In this document: one piece after another, positions 18,723-26,934 of the stretch
How positions within the stretch are numbered: position 1 is the stretch's first letter
Layout: every line of letters begins with the position of its first letter
NCBI RefSeq assembly: GCF_003148845.1
Contig: NZ_QGHA01000003.1
Location: 276,928-340,927 of the forward strand
Reading direction: 5' to 3'
Length of the DNA: 64,000 nt
Source: Mucilaginibacter oryzae
Lineage (GTDB): Bacteria > Bacteroidota > Bacteroidia > Sphingobacteriales > Sphingobacteriaceae
Notes under the pieces: generated by a model
What the model was told of the DNA's origin: nothing
Seen by the model: only the letters and a program-made list of their open reading frames with translations
The model's database searches: none
Position numbers and translations under genes: made by a program

Positions 18723-19868
18723 ATGATACCTGTTGTTTCAAAGTTACCCCAAACCGGAACTACCATTTTCACCGTAATGTCGGCCCTGGCCAACGAGCTC
18801 GGTGCTATAAACCTGTCACAAGGTTTTCCGGATTATGACTGCTCGCCCGACCTGGTCGAACTGGTTAATAAGGCCATGAAAGCCGGGCACAACCAATACG
18901 CACCCATGGCCGGTGTAATGGCCCTGCGCGAGCGTATTGCCGAAAAAACCGAGAAGCTTTATGGCGCGGTATACAATCCCGAAACCGAGATCACCATTAC
19001 CGCCGGGGGCACACAAGCTATATTTACCGCCATAAGCGCGGTGATCCACCCCAATGATGAGGTGATCATTTTCGAGCCGGCTTTTGATTGCTACGCTCCC
19101 GCCATTAAACTGATGGGTGGCGTGGTAAAATCGCTGGCGCTTGAACCGCCCGATTACCGGATTGCCTGGGATATGGTGAAGCGGCTGATTAACCAGAAAA
19201 CAAAAATGATCATCCTTAACTCGCCGCATAATCCTACGGCTACTATTTTGCACAAAGAGGATATTGACGAGTTGAGTGCGCTGGTTAAAAACCAGGATAT
19301 ATTGATACTAAGCGACGAGGTTTACGAACATCTGATTTACGATGGCGAAACCCACCACAGCTTGGCCCGCTACCCCGAATTACAGCAACGCAGCTTTATT
19401 ATAGCATCGTTTGGCAAACCTTTTCATGTAACGGGCTGGAAAATAGGGTATTGTATGGCACCGGCTTACCTGATGAACGAGTTCAGGAAAATTCACCAGT
19501 TTTTAGTGTTCGCGGTAAATACGCCTATCCAGTATGCCATTGCCGAACATTTAAAAAATGAAGAAACTTACCTGGGTTTAACAGCGTTTTTCACCGAGAA
19601 ACGCGACCATTTTCGCAAAGGCCTTGAACAAACCCGTTTTAATTTGCTGCCGTGCTCAGGATCATACTTTCAATCAGTAAGTTATGGCAACATCACCGAC
19701 GAAAAGGATGCCGACTTCGCCATCCGCATAGCAAAAGAATTTGGGGTGGCAACCATACCTGTTTCGGCCTTTTACAGCAAGGGTATTGACCATCATGTGT
19801 TAAGGTTTTGTTTCGCCAAAAGGCAAGAAACTTTGGATAAAGCCGTTGATAGATTAATTCGTATTTAA
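18723..19868 (+). CDS. Methionine aminotransferase (PLP-dependent, class I/II)
   Basis: The 381-residue enzyme has the class I/II fold. The PLP lysine is K232 in FGKPFHVTGWKIGY. SPHNPTATI and LSDEVYEHLIYD are the cofactor-anchoring motifs, and an N-terminal INLSQGFPDYDCSP forms part of the active site, as in YbdL and kynurenine/glutamine transaminase K relatives. Such enzymes convert 4-methylthio-2-oxobutyrate to methionine, often with glutamine as amino donor. The nitrilase-family gene 180 bases downstream fits this: glutamine donation yields 2-oxoglutaramate, which an omega-amidase would remove. The pairing supports methionine salvage, but the exact amino donor is inferred. Confidence 0.9.
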   Translation: MIPVVSKLPQTGTTIFTVMSALANELGAINLSQGFPDYDCSPDLVELVNKAMKAGHNQYAPMAGVMALRERIAEKTEKLYGAVYNPETEITITAGGTQAIFTAISAVIHPNDEVIIFEPAFDCYAPAIKLMGGVVKSLALEPPDYRIAWDMVKRLINQKTKMIILNSPHNPTATILHKEDIDELSALVKNQDILILSDEVYEHLIYDGETHHSLARYPELQQRSFIIASFGKPFHVTGWKIGYCMAPAYLMNEFRKIHQFLVFAVNTPIQYAIAEHLKNEETYLGLTAFFTEKRDHFRKGLEQTRFNLLPCSGSYFQSVSYGNITDEKDADFAIRIAKEFGVATIPVSAFYSKGIDHHVLRFCFAKRQETLDKAVDRLIRI

Positions 19869-19874
19869 CTTTTG

Positions 19875-20042
19875 GGTTCATGGTTCATAGTTGATGGATC
19901 ATAGCCGGATTGTTTGAGTTTGAAGTAGGTTCATGATTCATTATTGATGGATCATAGCCATATTGTAAAAGTTTAATCAGGATGGATCAACCTGTCGTCA
20001 TGCATTTTCTGCCATGAACCATGATCCATCAACTATGAACCA
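19875..20042. repeat. Direct and inverted repeat cluster between the transaminase and amidase genes
   Basis: A 32-nt unit at 19875-19906 recurs in direct orientation at 19929-19959 with a few changes. 19881-19902 is the exact reverse complement of 20021-20042, a perfect 22-bp inverted repeat spanning about 160 bases. The right arm ends 6 bases before the amidase start codon, so the transcript could fold into a long hairpin there. Confidence 0.8.
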
Positions 20043-20048
20043 ACTACT

Positions 20049-20831
20049 ATGGACAATCTTAAAATTACCGTTTTTCAGGGCTATCTTTTTTGGGAGAATA
20101 CCGATAAGAATCTTCAGAATATCACGCTCCGGCTCTCGGGTGGCATCCGCGAAAAAACAGACCTCATTATATTGCCCGAAATGTTTTCTACAGGCTTCAG
20201 CATGAACGCCGCAGAACTGGCCGAACCAATGGACGGCAAAACCATGCAGTGGATGGAAAAAACAGCCATGCAGTATGATTGTGTGATAACCGGAAGCATC
20301 ATTATTAAAGAAGCCGGTAACTATTACAACCGCCTCATTTGGATGCGGCCCGATGGTACATATAGCCATTACGATAAACGCCATCTTTTTGGTATGGGCA
20401 AAGAAGATGAAACCTACACCGCGGGCACCGAAAAGCTTTTTGTTGAGTTAAACGGATGGCGCATTTGCCCGGTTATTTGCTATGACCTGCGTTTCCCGGT
20501 ATGGCTGCGCAATGTTGAAGCAAATCCTTATGATCTGCTCATCATCGTAGCCAACTGGCCCGAACGCCGCGCGGCCCACTGGCGTACACTCATCCCGGCC
20601 CGCGCCGTTGAAAACCAGGCTTATGTAATTGCGGTTAACCGTGTTGGTCACGACGGTAACGAGGTGTACCACAGCGGCGATTCAACGTGTATTGATCCGG
20701 CCGGAAACGTGGTTTACTATAAACGCGACGAAGAAGACCTTTATACCTTCAGCATTATTGGCGACGAGGTTGAAAAAGTGCGCAGAGCCTTACCTTTTTT
20801 GAAGGATGCGGACGAGTTTAGGATCGTTTGA
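20049..20831 (+). CDS. Omega-amidase (YafV-type nitrilase family)
   Basis: The 260-residue carbon-nitrogen hydrolase has the Glu-Lys-Cys triad at E44 (LILPEMFSTGF), K110 (HYDKRHLF) and C144 (PVICYDLRFP). The following ANWPERRAAHW resembles YafV-type omega-amidases, which hydrolyse 2-oxoglutaramate or 2-oxosuccinamate to the oxoacid and ammonia. It is cytoplasmic, with no signal peptide. It follows the methionine aminotransferase gene, the expected partner that would produce 2-oxoglutaramate from glutamine. An inverted repeat lies immediately before the start codon and might affect translation. Confidence 0.88.
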   Translation: MDNLKITVFQGYLFWENTDKNLQNITLRLSGGIREKTDLIILPEMFSTGFSMNAAELAEPMDGKTMQWMEKTAMQYDCVITGSIIIKEAGNYYNRLIWMRPDGTYSHYDKRHLFGMGKEDETYTAGTEKLFVELNGWRICPVICYDLRFPVWLRNVEANPYDLLIIVANWPERRAAHWRTLIPARAVENQAYVIAVNRVGHDGNEVYHSGDSTCIDPAGNVVYYKRDEEDLYTFSIIGDEVEKVRRALPFLKDADEFRIV

Positions 20832-20842
20832 TCAGAGGTTTC

Positions 20843-21075
20843 TCTGAATCAGGACTAGCTTTCTTGCGCTCATCTTCGATGAGCGCTTAACATGGTTTCG
20901 CATCTCTGATGCGTGACACTCTTTCTTGCGCTCATCTTTGATGAGTGCCTAACATGGTTTCGCATCTCTAATGCATAACACGCGATATAATCGCGAACCC
21001 ATGTGAAGCACCCGTTGAAAACGAGCGCAAGAAAATTTAATTACAACGTATCAATCCTGCAAATTCAGATTCAGA
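20843..21075. repeat. MITE-like element with internal tandem repeat
   Basis: The ends TCTGAATC (20843-20850) and GATTCAGA (21068-21075) are exact inverted repeats. Inside, a 62-nt unit at 20859-20920 is repeated in tandem at 20921-20981 with several substitutions. The right part has inverted partners of that unit: 20992-21003 pairs with the acatggtttcgc stretch with one mismatch, and 21022-21034 with ttcttgcgctcat. It fills most of the 326-base gap, and no open frame is convincing. Confidence 0.65.
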
Positions 21076-21157
21076 CAATCTTCATTTTGATTTCCTTCAC
21101 TTCATACAAAATTCATAACTAATTTGAATTTTTGTTTTGTTGAATTAGAAGAAGGAA

Positions 21158-22432
21158 ATGCGAACTATTAAATCCCTGCTATTAATATCCCCTTTGTTTT
21201 TTAGTTTATTATCACAAAAGGCCGATGCACAGACAGACACATTAAAAATTAATTTTCAGGACGCCGAAAAGCAGTTCATTGAAAATAACCTAAGCCTGCT
21301 CGCCCAAAAGTATAATGTAGATGCCTCGAAGGCATTGATACAACAAGCTAAACTGTGGGATAACCCTACCCTGAGCACCGATCAGAACATTCATGACGGG
21401 AGCACCAATAAATTTTTTAACCACAGCAATGGTGGCGGACAAATTTTTGTTCAGCTAAGCCAGGTGTTTACTACAGCCGGCAAACGCGGCAAACAGGTTA
21501 AAGTAGCCGAAGATGACGCCAAAGTTCAGGAAGCCGCTTTTAACGACCTGATGCGGAACCTGAAGTACAACCTACAACTGGATTTCAGTCAGCTGGCTAC
21601 CCTTAACGCGCAACAGGCGGTTTATCAAAACGAGGTTAAATCAGCTACAGAACTGGTTAACGCCATTCAAAAATCATATGATGTGGGCAACACCTCCATG
21701 CGAGATCTGATCAGGCTGAAGGCATTGCTGTTCGGGTTGCAAAATGATATGGTAGAAAATAACCGCCAGATCAATGATCTGCAAACCGAGCTTAAAACAC
21801 TGCTGCAAACCAAAGAGACCACTTTTATACAGCCCATAGTTAACGATAAACCGGTTGAAAACGTTGACCTGGACGTGCAATCGCTCATTAACCAGGCCAT
21901 GGCTAACCGGCCCGACTATCTTTCCAACCAGTACCAGTTAAGTTCGGCAACGCACAACCTCGCCTATCAAAAAGCATTGGCTGTACCGGATATCACAGCC
22001 GGCTTTTCGTACGATCAAAACAGCAGTTACGCGCGGCACTATTACGGCCTGCAAATAGGGTTCCCTATCCCGCTGTTTAACCGCAACCAGGGCAATATCA
22101 AATCGGCACAATACAATATCAAAAGCCAGGAAAGCACTTTAAAACAAAGCGAGTTCCAGCTAAAAAATGATGTTGTGGCCGCGGTTAACCAGTATAAGTT
22201 AAACCAACAGCTATTTTCAACCCAGCAAATTGCCTTTAACGAGCAATATGATAAACTGTTTGGCAGCATGCTGAAAAGCTTTCAGCAACGCCAGATAAGC
22301 CTGGTGGAGTTTGTGGACTTTTTTGACACCTATAAAGATACCAAGCTTAAAATATTGCAGCAGCAATTTAACCTGCAAAAAGCCATTGCCGACCTCAACT
22401 TCGCAGTTGGCACCAACGTAATAAAATCCTGA
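21158..22432 (+). CDS. TolC-family outer-membrane channel of a metal RND efflux system
   Basis: The 424-residue protein starts with a signal peptide (MRTIKSLLLISPLFFSLLSQ, cleaved near KADA-Q). It has the two-fold repeat of outer-membrane efflux proteins: long helical regions rich in Gln/Asn/Lys (residues about 35-210 and 240-420), with RPDYLSNQYQLSSATHNLAYQKALAVPDITAG at the middle boundary. It forms the outer-membrane duct of a tripartite pump. It is the first gene of an operon with a periplasmic adaptor (22-base gap) and a CzcA-type pump, all on the plus strand, so it is the CzcC/CusC counterpart. Confidence 0.92.
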   Translation: MRTIKSLLLISPLFFSLLSQKADAQTDTLKINFQDAEKQFIENNLSLLAQKYNVDASKALIQQAKLWDNPTLSTDQNIHDGSTNKFFNHSNGGGQIFVQLSQVFTTAGKRGKQVKVAEDDAKVQEAAFNDLMRNLKYNLQLDFSQLATLNAQQAVYQNEVKSATELVNAIQKSYDVGNTSMRDLIRLKALLFGLQNDMVENNRQINDLQTELKTLLQTKETTFIQPIVNDKPVENVDLDVQSLINQAMANRPDYLSNQYQLSSATHNLAYQKALAVPDITAGFSYDQNSSYARHYYGLQIGFPIPLFNRNQGNIKSAQYNIKSQESTLKQSEFQLKNDVVAAVNQYKLNQQLFSTQQIAFNEQYDKLFGSMLKSFQQRQISLVEFVDFFDTYKDTKLKILQQQFNLQKAIADLNFAVGTNVIKS

Positions 22433-22454
22433 CTAATTACTATTAAAGACTAAC

Positions 22455-23558
22455 ATGATGAAAAGAGAAACGCTGTTTTCCGGCATCTCCGCCTTGCTAT
22501 TGCTTGCCGCCTGCAAAGGCAAAACCCCTCCCGCTGTTGAAAATAAACAGGTAACTGTAAGCGACTCGATGGCGAAGATCATTACTATCGATACCGCCAA
22601 AATAGCCACCATAAAAAATGAGCTTACGCTTTCGGGCGAAGTTTCGTACGATGACAATACCGTTGTTAAGGTATTCCCTTTTTCGAGCGGACAGGTTATG
22701 GACGTTAAAGTTTCCCTTGGCGATAAGGTAGCTAAAGGTCAAACCCTGGCCATTATACGCAGCGCGGATGTGGCCGGTAATTATACAGATCTGAGTTCTT
22801 CAAAATCAGACCTGTCGATATCAAAACGGCAACTTGAACAAGCCGAATATCTTTATAAAAACGGCATTTCGAGCGAGCGCGATTATACCGAGGCTAAAGA
22901 AAATTACAATAAAGCCGAGGCTGCCTATAACAAGGTAAAGCAACAAATAGCTATTAACGGCGGCGGTAATACCTCAGCCGGCGGCACCCTGGTGATTAAG
23001 GCTCCTGAAGGCGGTTTTGTGGTTGAGAAAAATATCACAGCGGGCAGCTTCATCCGCCCGGATAATGCTAATAGCATGTTCACCATCTCGAATATGAAAG
23101 ATGTATGGATCTGGGCCAACGTTTTCGAGTCGGATATCAACCGCGTTAAAGTTGGTTATACTGCCAAAGTAACCACAATTGCTTATCCTGATAAAGTATT
23201 TACCGGTAAGGTTGACGCCATCAGTTCGGTACTTGACCCTGATAATAAAGTAATGAAAATCAAGATCGTGTTGCCCAACGAAGGCATGATGCTTAAACCG
23301 GAAATGTTTACCAGCGTGATAATTGCCAACAGCGAAAAAGCGCAATCGGTAGCTATACCTGCCAAAGCCGTGGTTTATGATAACAGCAAAAACTTTGTAG
23401 TAGTTTATAACAATAAAAATGATCTGAAGGTAAGGCAGATATCGGTAATTAAAACCGTTGAGGATACCACCTACATATCATCGGGCTTGCAGGCCGGCGA
23501 TAAGATCATATCTAAAAACCAGTTGCTTTTTTATGATGCCCTTGCAGGCAATAACTAA
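22455..23558 (+). CDS. RND periplasmic adaptor (CzcB/CusB-like lipoprotein)
   Basis: The 367-residue lipoprotein has a lipobox at SALLLLAACKGK (cysteine about residue 20). It then shows a beta-barrel/lipoyl half (GQVMDVKVSLGDKVAKGQTLAII), a coiled-coil hairpin (about 115-160, LSSSKSDLSISKRQLEQAE), the second lipoyl half (LVIKAPEGGFVVEKNITAG) and a membrane-proximal domain. This is the membrane-fusion-protein layout that links the inner-membrane RND pump to the TolC-like channel. It has no extended His/Met-rich metal-binding tail. It is the second gene of the operon, 66 bases before the pump gene. Confidence 0.92.
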   Translation: MMKRETLFSGISALLLLAACKGKTPPAVENKQVTVSDSMAKIITIDTAKIATIKNELTLSGEVSYDDNTVVKVFPFSSGQVMDVKVSLGDKVAKGQTLAIIRSADVAGNYTDLSSSKSDLSISKRQLEQAEYLYKNGISSERDYTEAKENYNKAEAAYNKVKQQIAINGGGNTSAGGTLVIKAPEGGFVVEKNITAGSFIRPDNANSMFTISNMKDVWIWANVFESDINRVKVGYTAKVTTIAYPDKVFTGKVDAISSVLDPDNKVMKIKIVLPNEGMMLKPEMFTSVIIANSEKAQSVAIPAKAVVYDNSKNFVVVYNNKNDLKVRQISVIKTVEDTTYISSGLQAGDKIISKNQLLFYDALAGNN

Positions 23559-23624
23559 GTACCGGCAAACTAAAATTGCCGGGCTCAAAACCGGCGCTCA
23601 CGTTTTTAAAACAGAGATACTACA

Positions 23625-26600
23625 ATGAACAAGTTCATCAAAAATATTATATACTTCTCGCTAAGGCACCGCTACTTTGTGTTTTTTATGACACTGGTAC
23701 TGGTGGTGCTTGGTGTTTGGAGTTACTCGAACACCCCTATCGAGACTTTTCCGGATGTTACCAATACGCAGATCATCATTATAGCCCAATGGCCGGGCCG
23801 CAGCGCCGAAGAGATGGAAAAAATGGTGACCATACCAATGGAAACCGTTTTAAACTCGGTACAAAAAAAAGCTAACCTGCGTACCACATCATCATTCGGC
23901 CTTTCCTATGTCCGCATCATTTTTGACGATGATGTTGATGATGCCTTTGCCCGCCAGCAGGTGTTAAGCCGCCTGGGCAATGCCGATTTACCCGACGGCG
24001 TTAAACCAGAAGTTGAACCGCCGTACGGCCCCACAGGCGAAATTTTCCGTTACACGCTGAAAAGCCGCACCAAATCATTACATGAGCTTACCGCTATACA
24101 GGATTGGGTGCTTGACCGCCAGTTTAAATCAATCCCAGGCGTGGCCGACGTAAACAGCTTTGGCGGCGAGGAAAAAACTTACGAGGTAAGCGTAAACCCA
24201 TCGTTATTGCAGAAATACGGACTTACCTCGCTGGACGTTTATAATGCCATTAACCGCAGCAACATCAACGTGGGTGGCGATGTGATTGAGAAGAACGACC
24301 AGGCTTATGTGGTTCGCGGTATAGGCCTCATCAATAATATCGACGAGATCCAGAATATCATTATCAAAAACGTAAACAACGTGCCTATCCTTGCACGTGA
24401 CATTGCCGATGTACGTGAAAGCGGATTGCCGCGCTTAGGGCAGGTTGGCCGCGATAAGGCCAATGACGTTATTGAAGGTATTGTGGTGATGCGCAAAGGC
24501 GAAAACCCTGCCGAAGTATTGGAACGCATCAACGCTAAAGTAAAAGACCTGAACGCGCACGTTTTACCAAACGATGTAAAGATCTCTACTTTTTACGACC
24601 GTACCACGTTGATGGACTTCTGTACTGAAACCGTTATCCACAACCTTTGCGAAGGTATTATCCTGGTAACCGTAATCGTATTGCTGTTCATGGCCGATTG
24701 GCGTACTACGCTTACAGTGGCAATCATCATCCCGCTGGCCTTATTGTTTGCCTTTATCTGTTTAAGATTGAAGGGTATGAGCGCCAACCTGCTTTCGATG
24801 GGCGCGGTGGATTTCGGGATCATTATTGATGGCGCGGTGGTAATGGTTGAGGGCATTTTCGTGGCGCTTGATCACAGGGCCAAAGAAGTTGGCATGGAGA
24901 AGTTTAACAAACTCGCCAAACTTGGCTTGTTTAAAAATATCGGCGCCGAAATGGGGAAAGCTATCTTCTTCTCCAAACTGATTATCTTAACCTGCTTGGT
25001 GCCCATCTTCGCCTTTCAAAAAGTAGAAGGTAAAATGTTCTCGCCGCTGGCTTATACATTAGGTTTCGCATTGTTGGGCGCGTTGATCTTTACACTAACA
25101 TTGGTACCGGCGCTATCAAGCATCCTGCTTAATAAAAACGTAAGGGAAAAGCACAACCCGGTAGTATTGTTCTTTGAGAATGGCATCCGCCGGATGTTCA
25201 GCTATACTTACCGTAACCAAAAGTTAAGCCTCATCGTAGCTATAGCCTTTATGGCGGTTACCTTCTTTTCGGCTAAGTTTTTAGGTTCGGAATTTTTGCC
25301 ACAGCTTAACGAAGGCGCCCTTTGGGTTACCGCGCAGCTGCCCATGAGTACCTCGCTTGAAAGTTCGGTTAAGGTTACTGATAAAATGAGGCAAATTCTG
25401 TCAACCTTCCCCGAGGTGAAACAAACGCTGTCGCAGGTGGGCCGCACCAATGACGGTACCGACCCCAAGGGCTTTTTTAACGTACAGATCCAGGTGGATT
25501 TGCTGCCCAAAAAACAATGGAAACGTCCTATTTCGCAGGAAGAATTGATAGCCGAAATGGACAAGAAGCTGAGCCAGTTCCCGGGGATTGTGTTCAACTA
25601 CTCGCAACCTATTATTGATAACGTGGCCGAGGCGGTGGCGGGTGTACCGGCTTCGATGGCAGTAAAAATATTCGGTCCCGATTTCCAGGTACTTGACCAG
25701 AAGGCCGACTCGGTAATGGCCGTACTTAAAAAAATCCAGGGCGTTGAGGACTTAGGCATATTGCGCAACCTCGGTCAGCCCGAATTCAGGATAGAGCTTG
25801 ACCAGCGTAAAATGGCGATGTACGGCGTATCAACCGCTGATGCCAACTCGGTTATTGAAATGGCCATAGGCGGAAAGGCAGCCTCGCAATTATACGAAGG
25901 CGAACGCAAGTTTGATATCCGGATCCGTTATCAAAAACCGTTCAGGGATACCCAAAGCAAGATCGAAAACCTGATGGTGCCTACGCTTAACGGTTCAAAA
26001 ATCGCCATTAAAGAGATCTCGAAAATTACCACATTAACCGGTCCGGCATTTATTTACCGCGATAACAACATGCGTTACATCGCGGTGAAATTCTCGGTAC
26101 GTGGCCGCGATTTGGGTAGTACCATTGCCGAAGCACAGGAAAAGGTAGGCGCCGCCGTAAAACTTGATCAAGGCTACTCATTCACCTGGAATGGTGAGTT
26201 TGAAAACCAGATCAGGGCATCAAATACTTTGGCCCACGTGGTACCTATTTGTTTACTGGTGATATTCCTGATCCTGTTCATTACCTTTGGTAACGCTAAA
26301 GATGCCGTGTTGGTGATCCTGAACGTACCATTCGCGCTGATAGGCGGTATTCTGGCCCTGCATATTACAGGCACCAACTTCAGTATTTCGGCAGGTATCG
26401 GTTTCATTGCGCTGTTTGGCGTATGTATCCAGAACGGGGTGATCCTGATATCGGTATTCAAGAAAAACCTTGAAGAAAAAATGCACCTGGATGAAGCCAT
26501 CCGCGAGGGGGTGATATCACGTGTGCGCCCTGTGGTGATGACCGCTTTAATGGCTGCTATTGGCTTGATGCCGGCAGCCGTTTCAACCGGCATCGGTTCT

Positions 26601-26762
26601 GAAACGCAGAAACCTTTGGCCATTGTGGTAATTGGTGGTTTGGTTACTTCAACTATATTAACCTTGCTGATATTACCTATCATCTACGCTATAGTTTATC
26701 GTTTGTTTCACCGTCGTGAAAACCGTAAATTATTGAAAAAGGTGGGTATGATTAAAGGATAA
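23625..26762 (+). CDS. czcA: Heavy-metal RND efflux pump, CzcA type
   Basis: The 1045-residue proton-driven inner-membrane pump has the standard 12-helix RND layout. The first helix is in the HRYFVFFMTLVLVVLGVW region, with two large periplasmic loops (about 35-335 and 540-870). The TM4 motif reads GAVDFGIIIDGAVVMVEG. That D-F-G-D-G-A pattern is typical of HME-RND pumps for divalent cations (Co/Zn/Cd/Ni type) rather than the monovalent Cu/Ag type, which has a different TM4 signature. The metal is inferred from that motif only. No metal-responsive regulator is seen next to the operon. Confidence 0.93.
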   Translation: MNKFIKNIIYFSLRHRYFVFFMTLVLVVLGVWSYSNTPIETFPDVTNTQIIIIAQWPGRSAEEMEKMVTIPMETVLNSVQKKANLRTTSSFGLSYVRIIFDDDVDDAFARQQVLSRLGNADLPDGVKPEVEPPYGPTGEIFRYTLKSRTKSLHELTAIQDWVLDRQFKSIPGVADVNSFGGEEKTYEVSVNPSLLQKYGLTSLDVYNAINRSNINVGGDVIEKNDQAYVVRGIGLINNIDEIQNIIIKNVNNVPILARDIADVRESGLPRLGQVGRDKANDVIEGIVVMRKGENPAEVLERINAKVKDLNAHVLPNDVKISTFYDRTTLMDFCTETVIHNLCEGIILVTVIVLLFMADWRTTLTVAIIIPLALLFAFICLRLKGMSANLLSMGAVDFGIIIDGAVVMVEGIFVALDHRAKEVGMEKFNKLAKLGLFKNIGAEMGKAIFFSKLIILTCLVPIFAFQKVEGKMFSPLAYTLGFALLGALIFTLTLVPALSSILLNKNVREKHNPVVLFFENGIRRMFSYTYRNQKLSLIVAIAFMAVTFFSAKFLGSEFLPQLNEGALWVTAQLPMSTSLESSVKVTDKMRQILSTFPEVKQTLSQVGRTNDGTDPKGFFNVQIQVDLLPKKQWKRPISQEELIAEMDKKLSQFPGIVFNYSQPIIDNVAEAVAGVPASMAVKIFGPDFQVLDQKADSVMAVLKKIQGVEDLGILRNLGQPEFRIELDQRKMAMYGVSTADANSVIEMAIGGKAASQLYEGERKFDIRIRYQKPFRDTQSKIENLMVPTLNGSKIAIKEISKITTLTGPAFIYRDNNMRYIAVKFSVRGRDLGSTIAEAQEKVGAAVKLDQGYSFTWNGEFENQIRASNTLAHVVPICLLVIFLILFITFGNAKDAVLVILNVPFALIGGILALHITGTNFSISAGIGFIALFGVCIQNGVILISVFKKNLEEKMHLDEAIREGVISRVRPVVMTALMAAIGLMPAAVSTGIGSETQKPLAIVVIGGLVTSTILTLLILPIIYAIVYRLFHRRENRKLLKKVGMIKG

Positions 26763-26799
26763 AACATTCATTATTTCGAATTCATCGGAATAATGCCCA

Positions 26800-26835
26800 A
26801 ACGTCATTGCGGTACTTCGCAATGACGTTTTTTTT
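26800..26835 (+). terminator. Rho-independent terminator after the efflux operon
   Basis: A perfect 12-bp stem, 26800-26811 with 26818-26829, has the 6-base loop gtactt and is followed by a run of eight T ending at 26835. Confidence 0.9.
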
Positions 26836-26934
26836 ATCTTATCAAATAATAAAATCGTGACCGTTCGGGTTAACAAATATTCATCGTAATTAATGTAATT
26901 TGTACCCATTCAAATCGAACTGCCCGCAACTAAT

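Noticed and set aside
26174..26683. 169-codon antisense frame inside czcA
   Set aside because: Mirror of the hydrophobic C-terminal membrane region of the pump; no independent signal.
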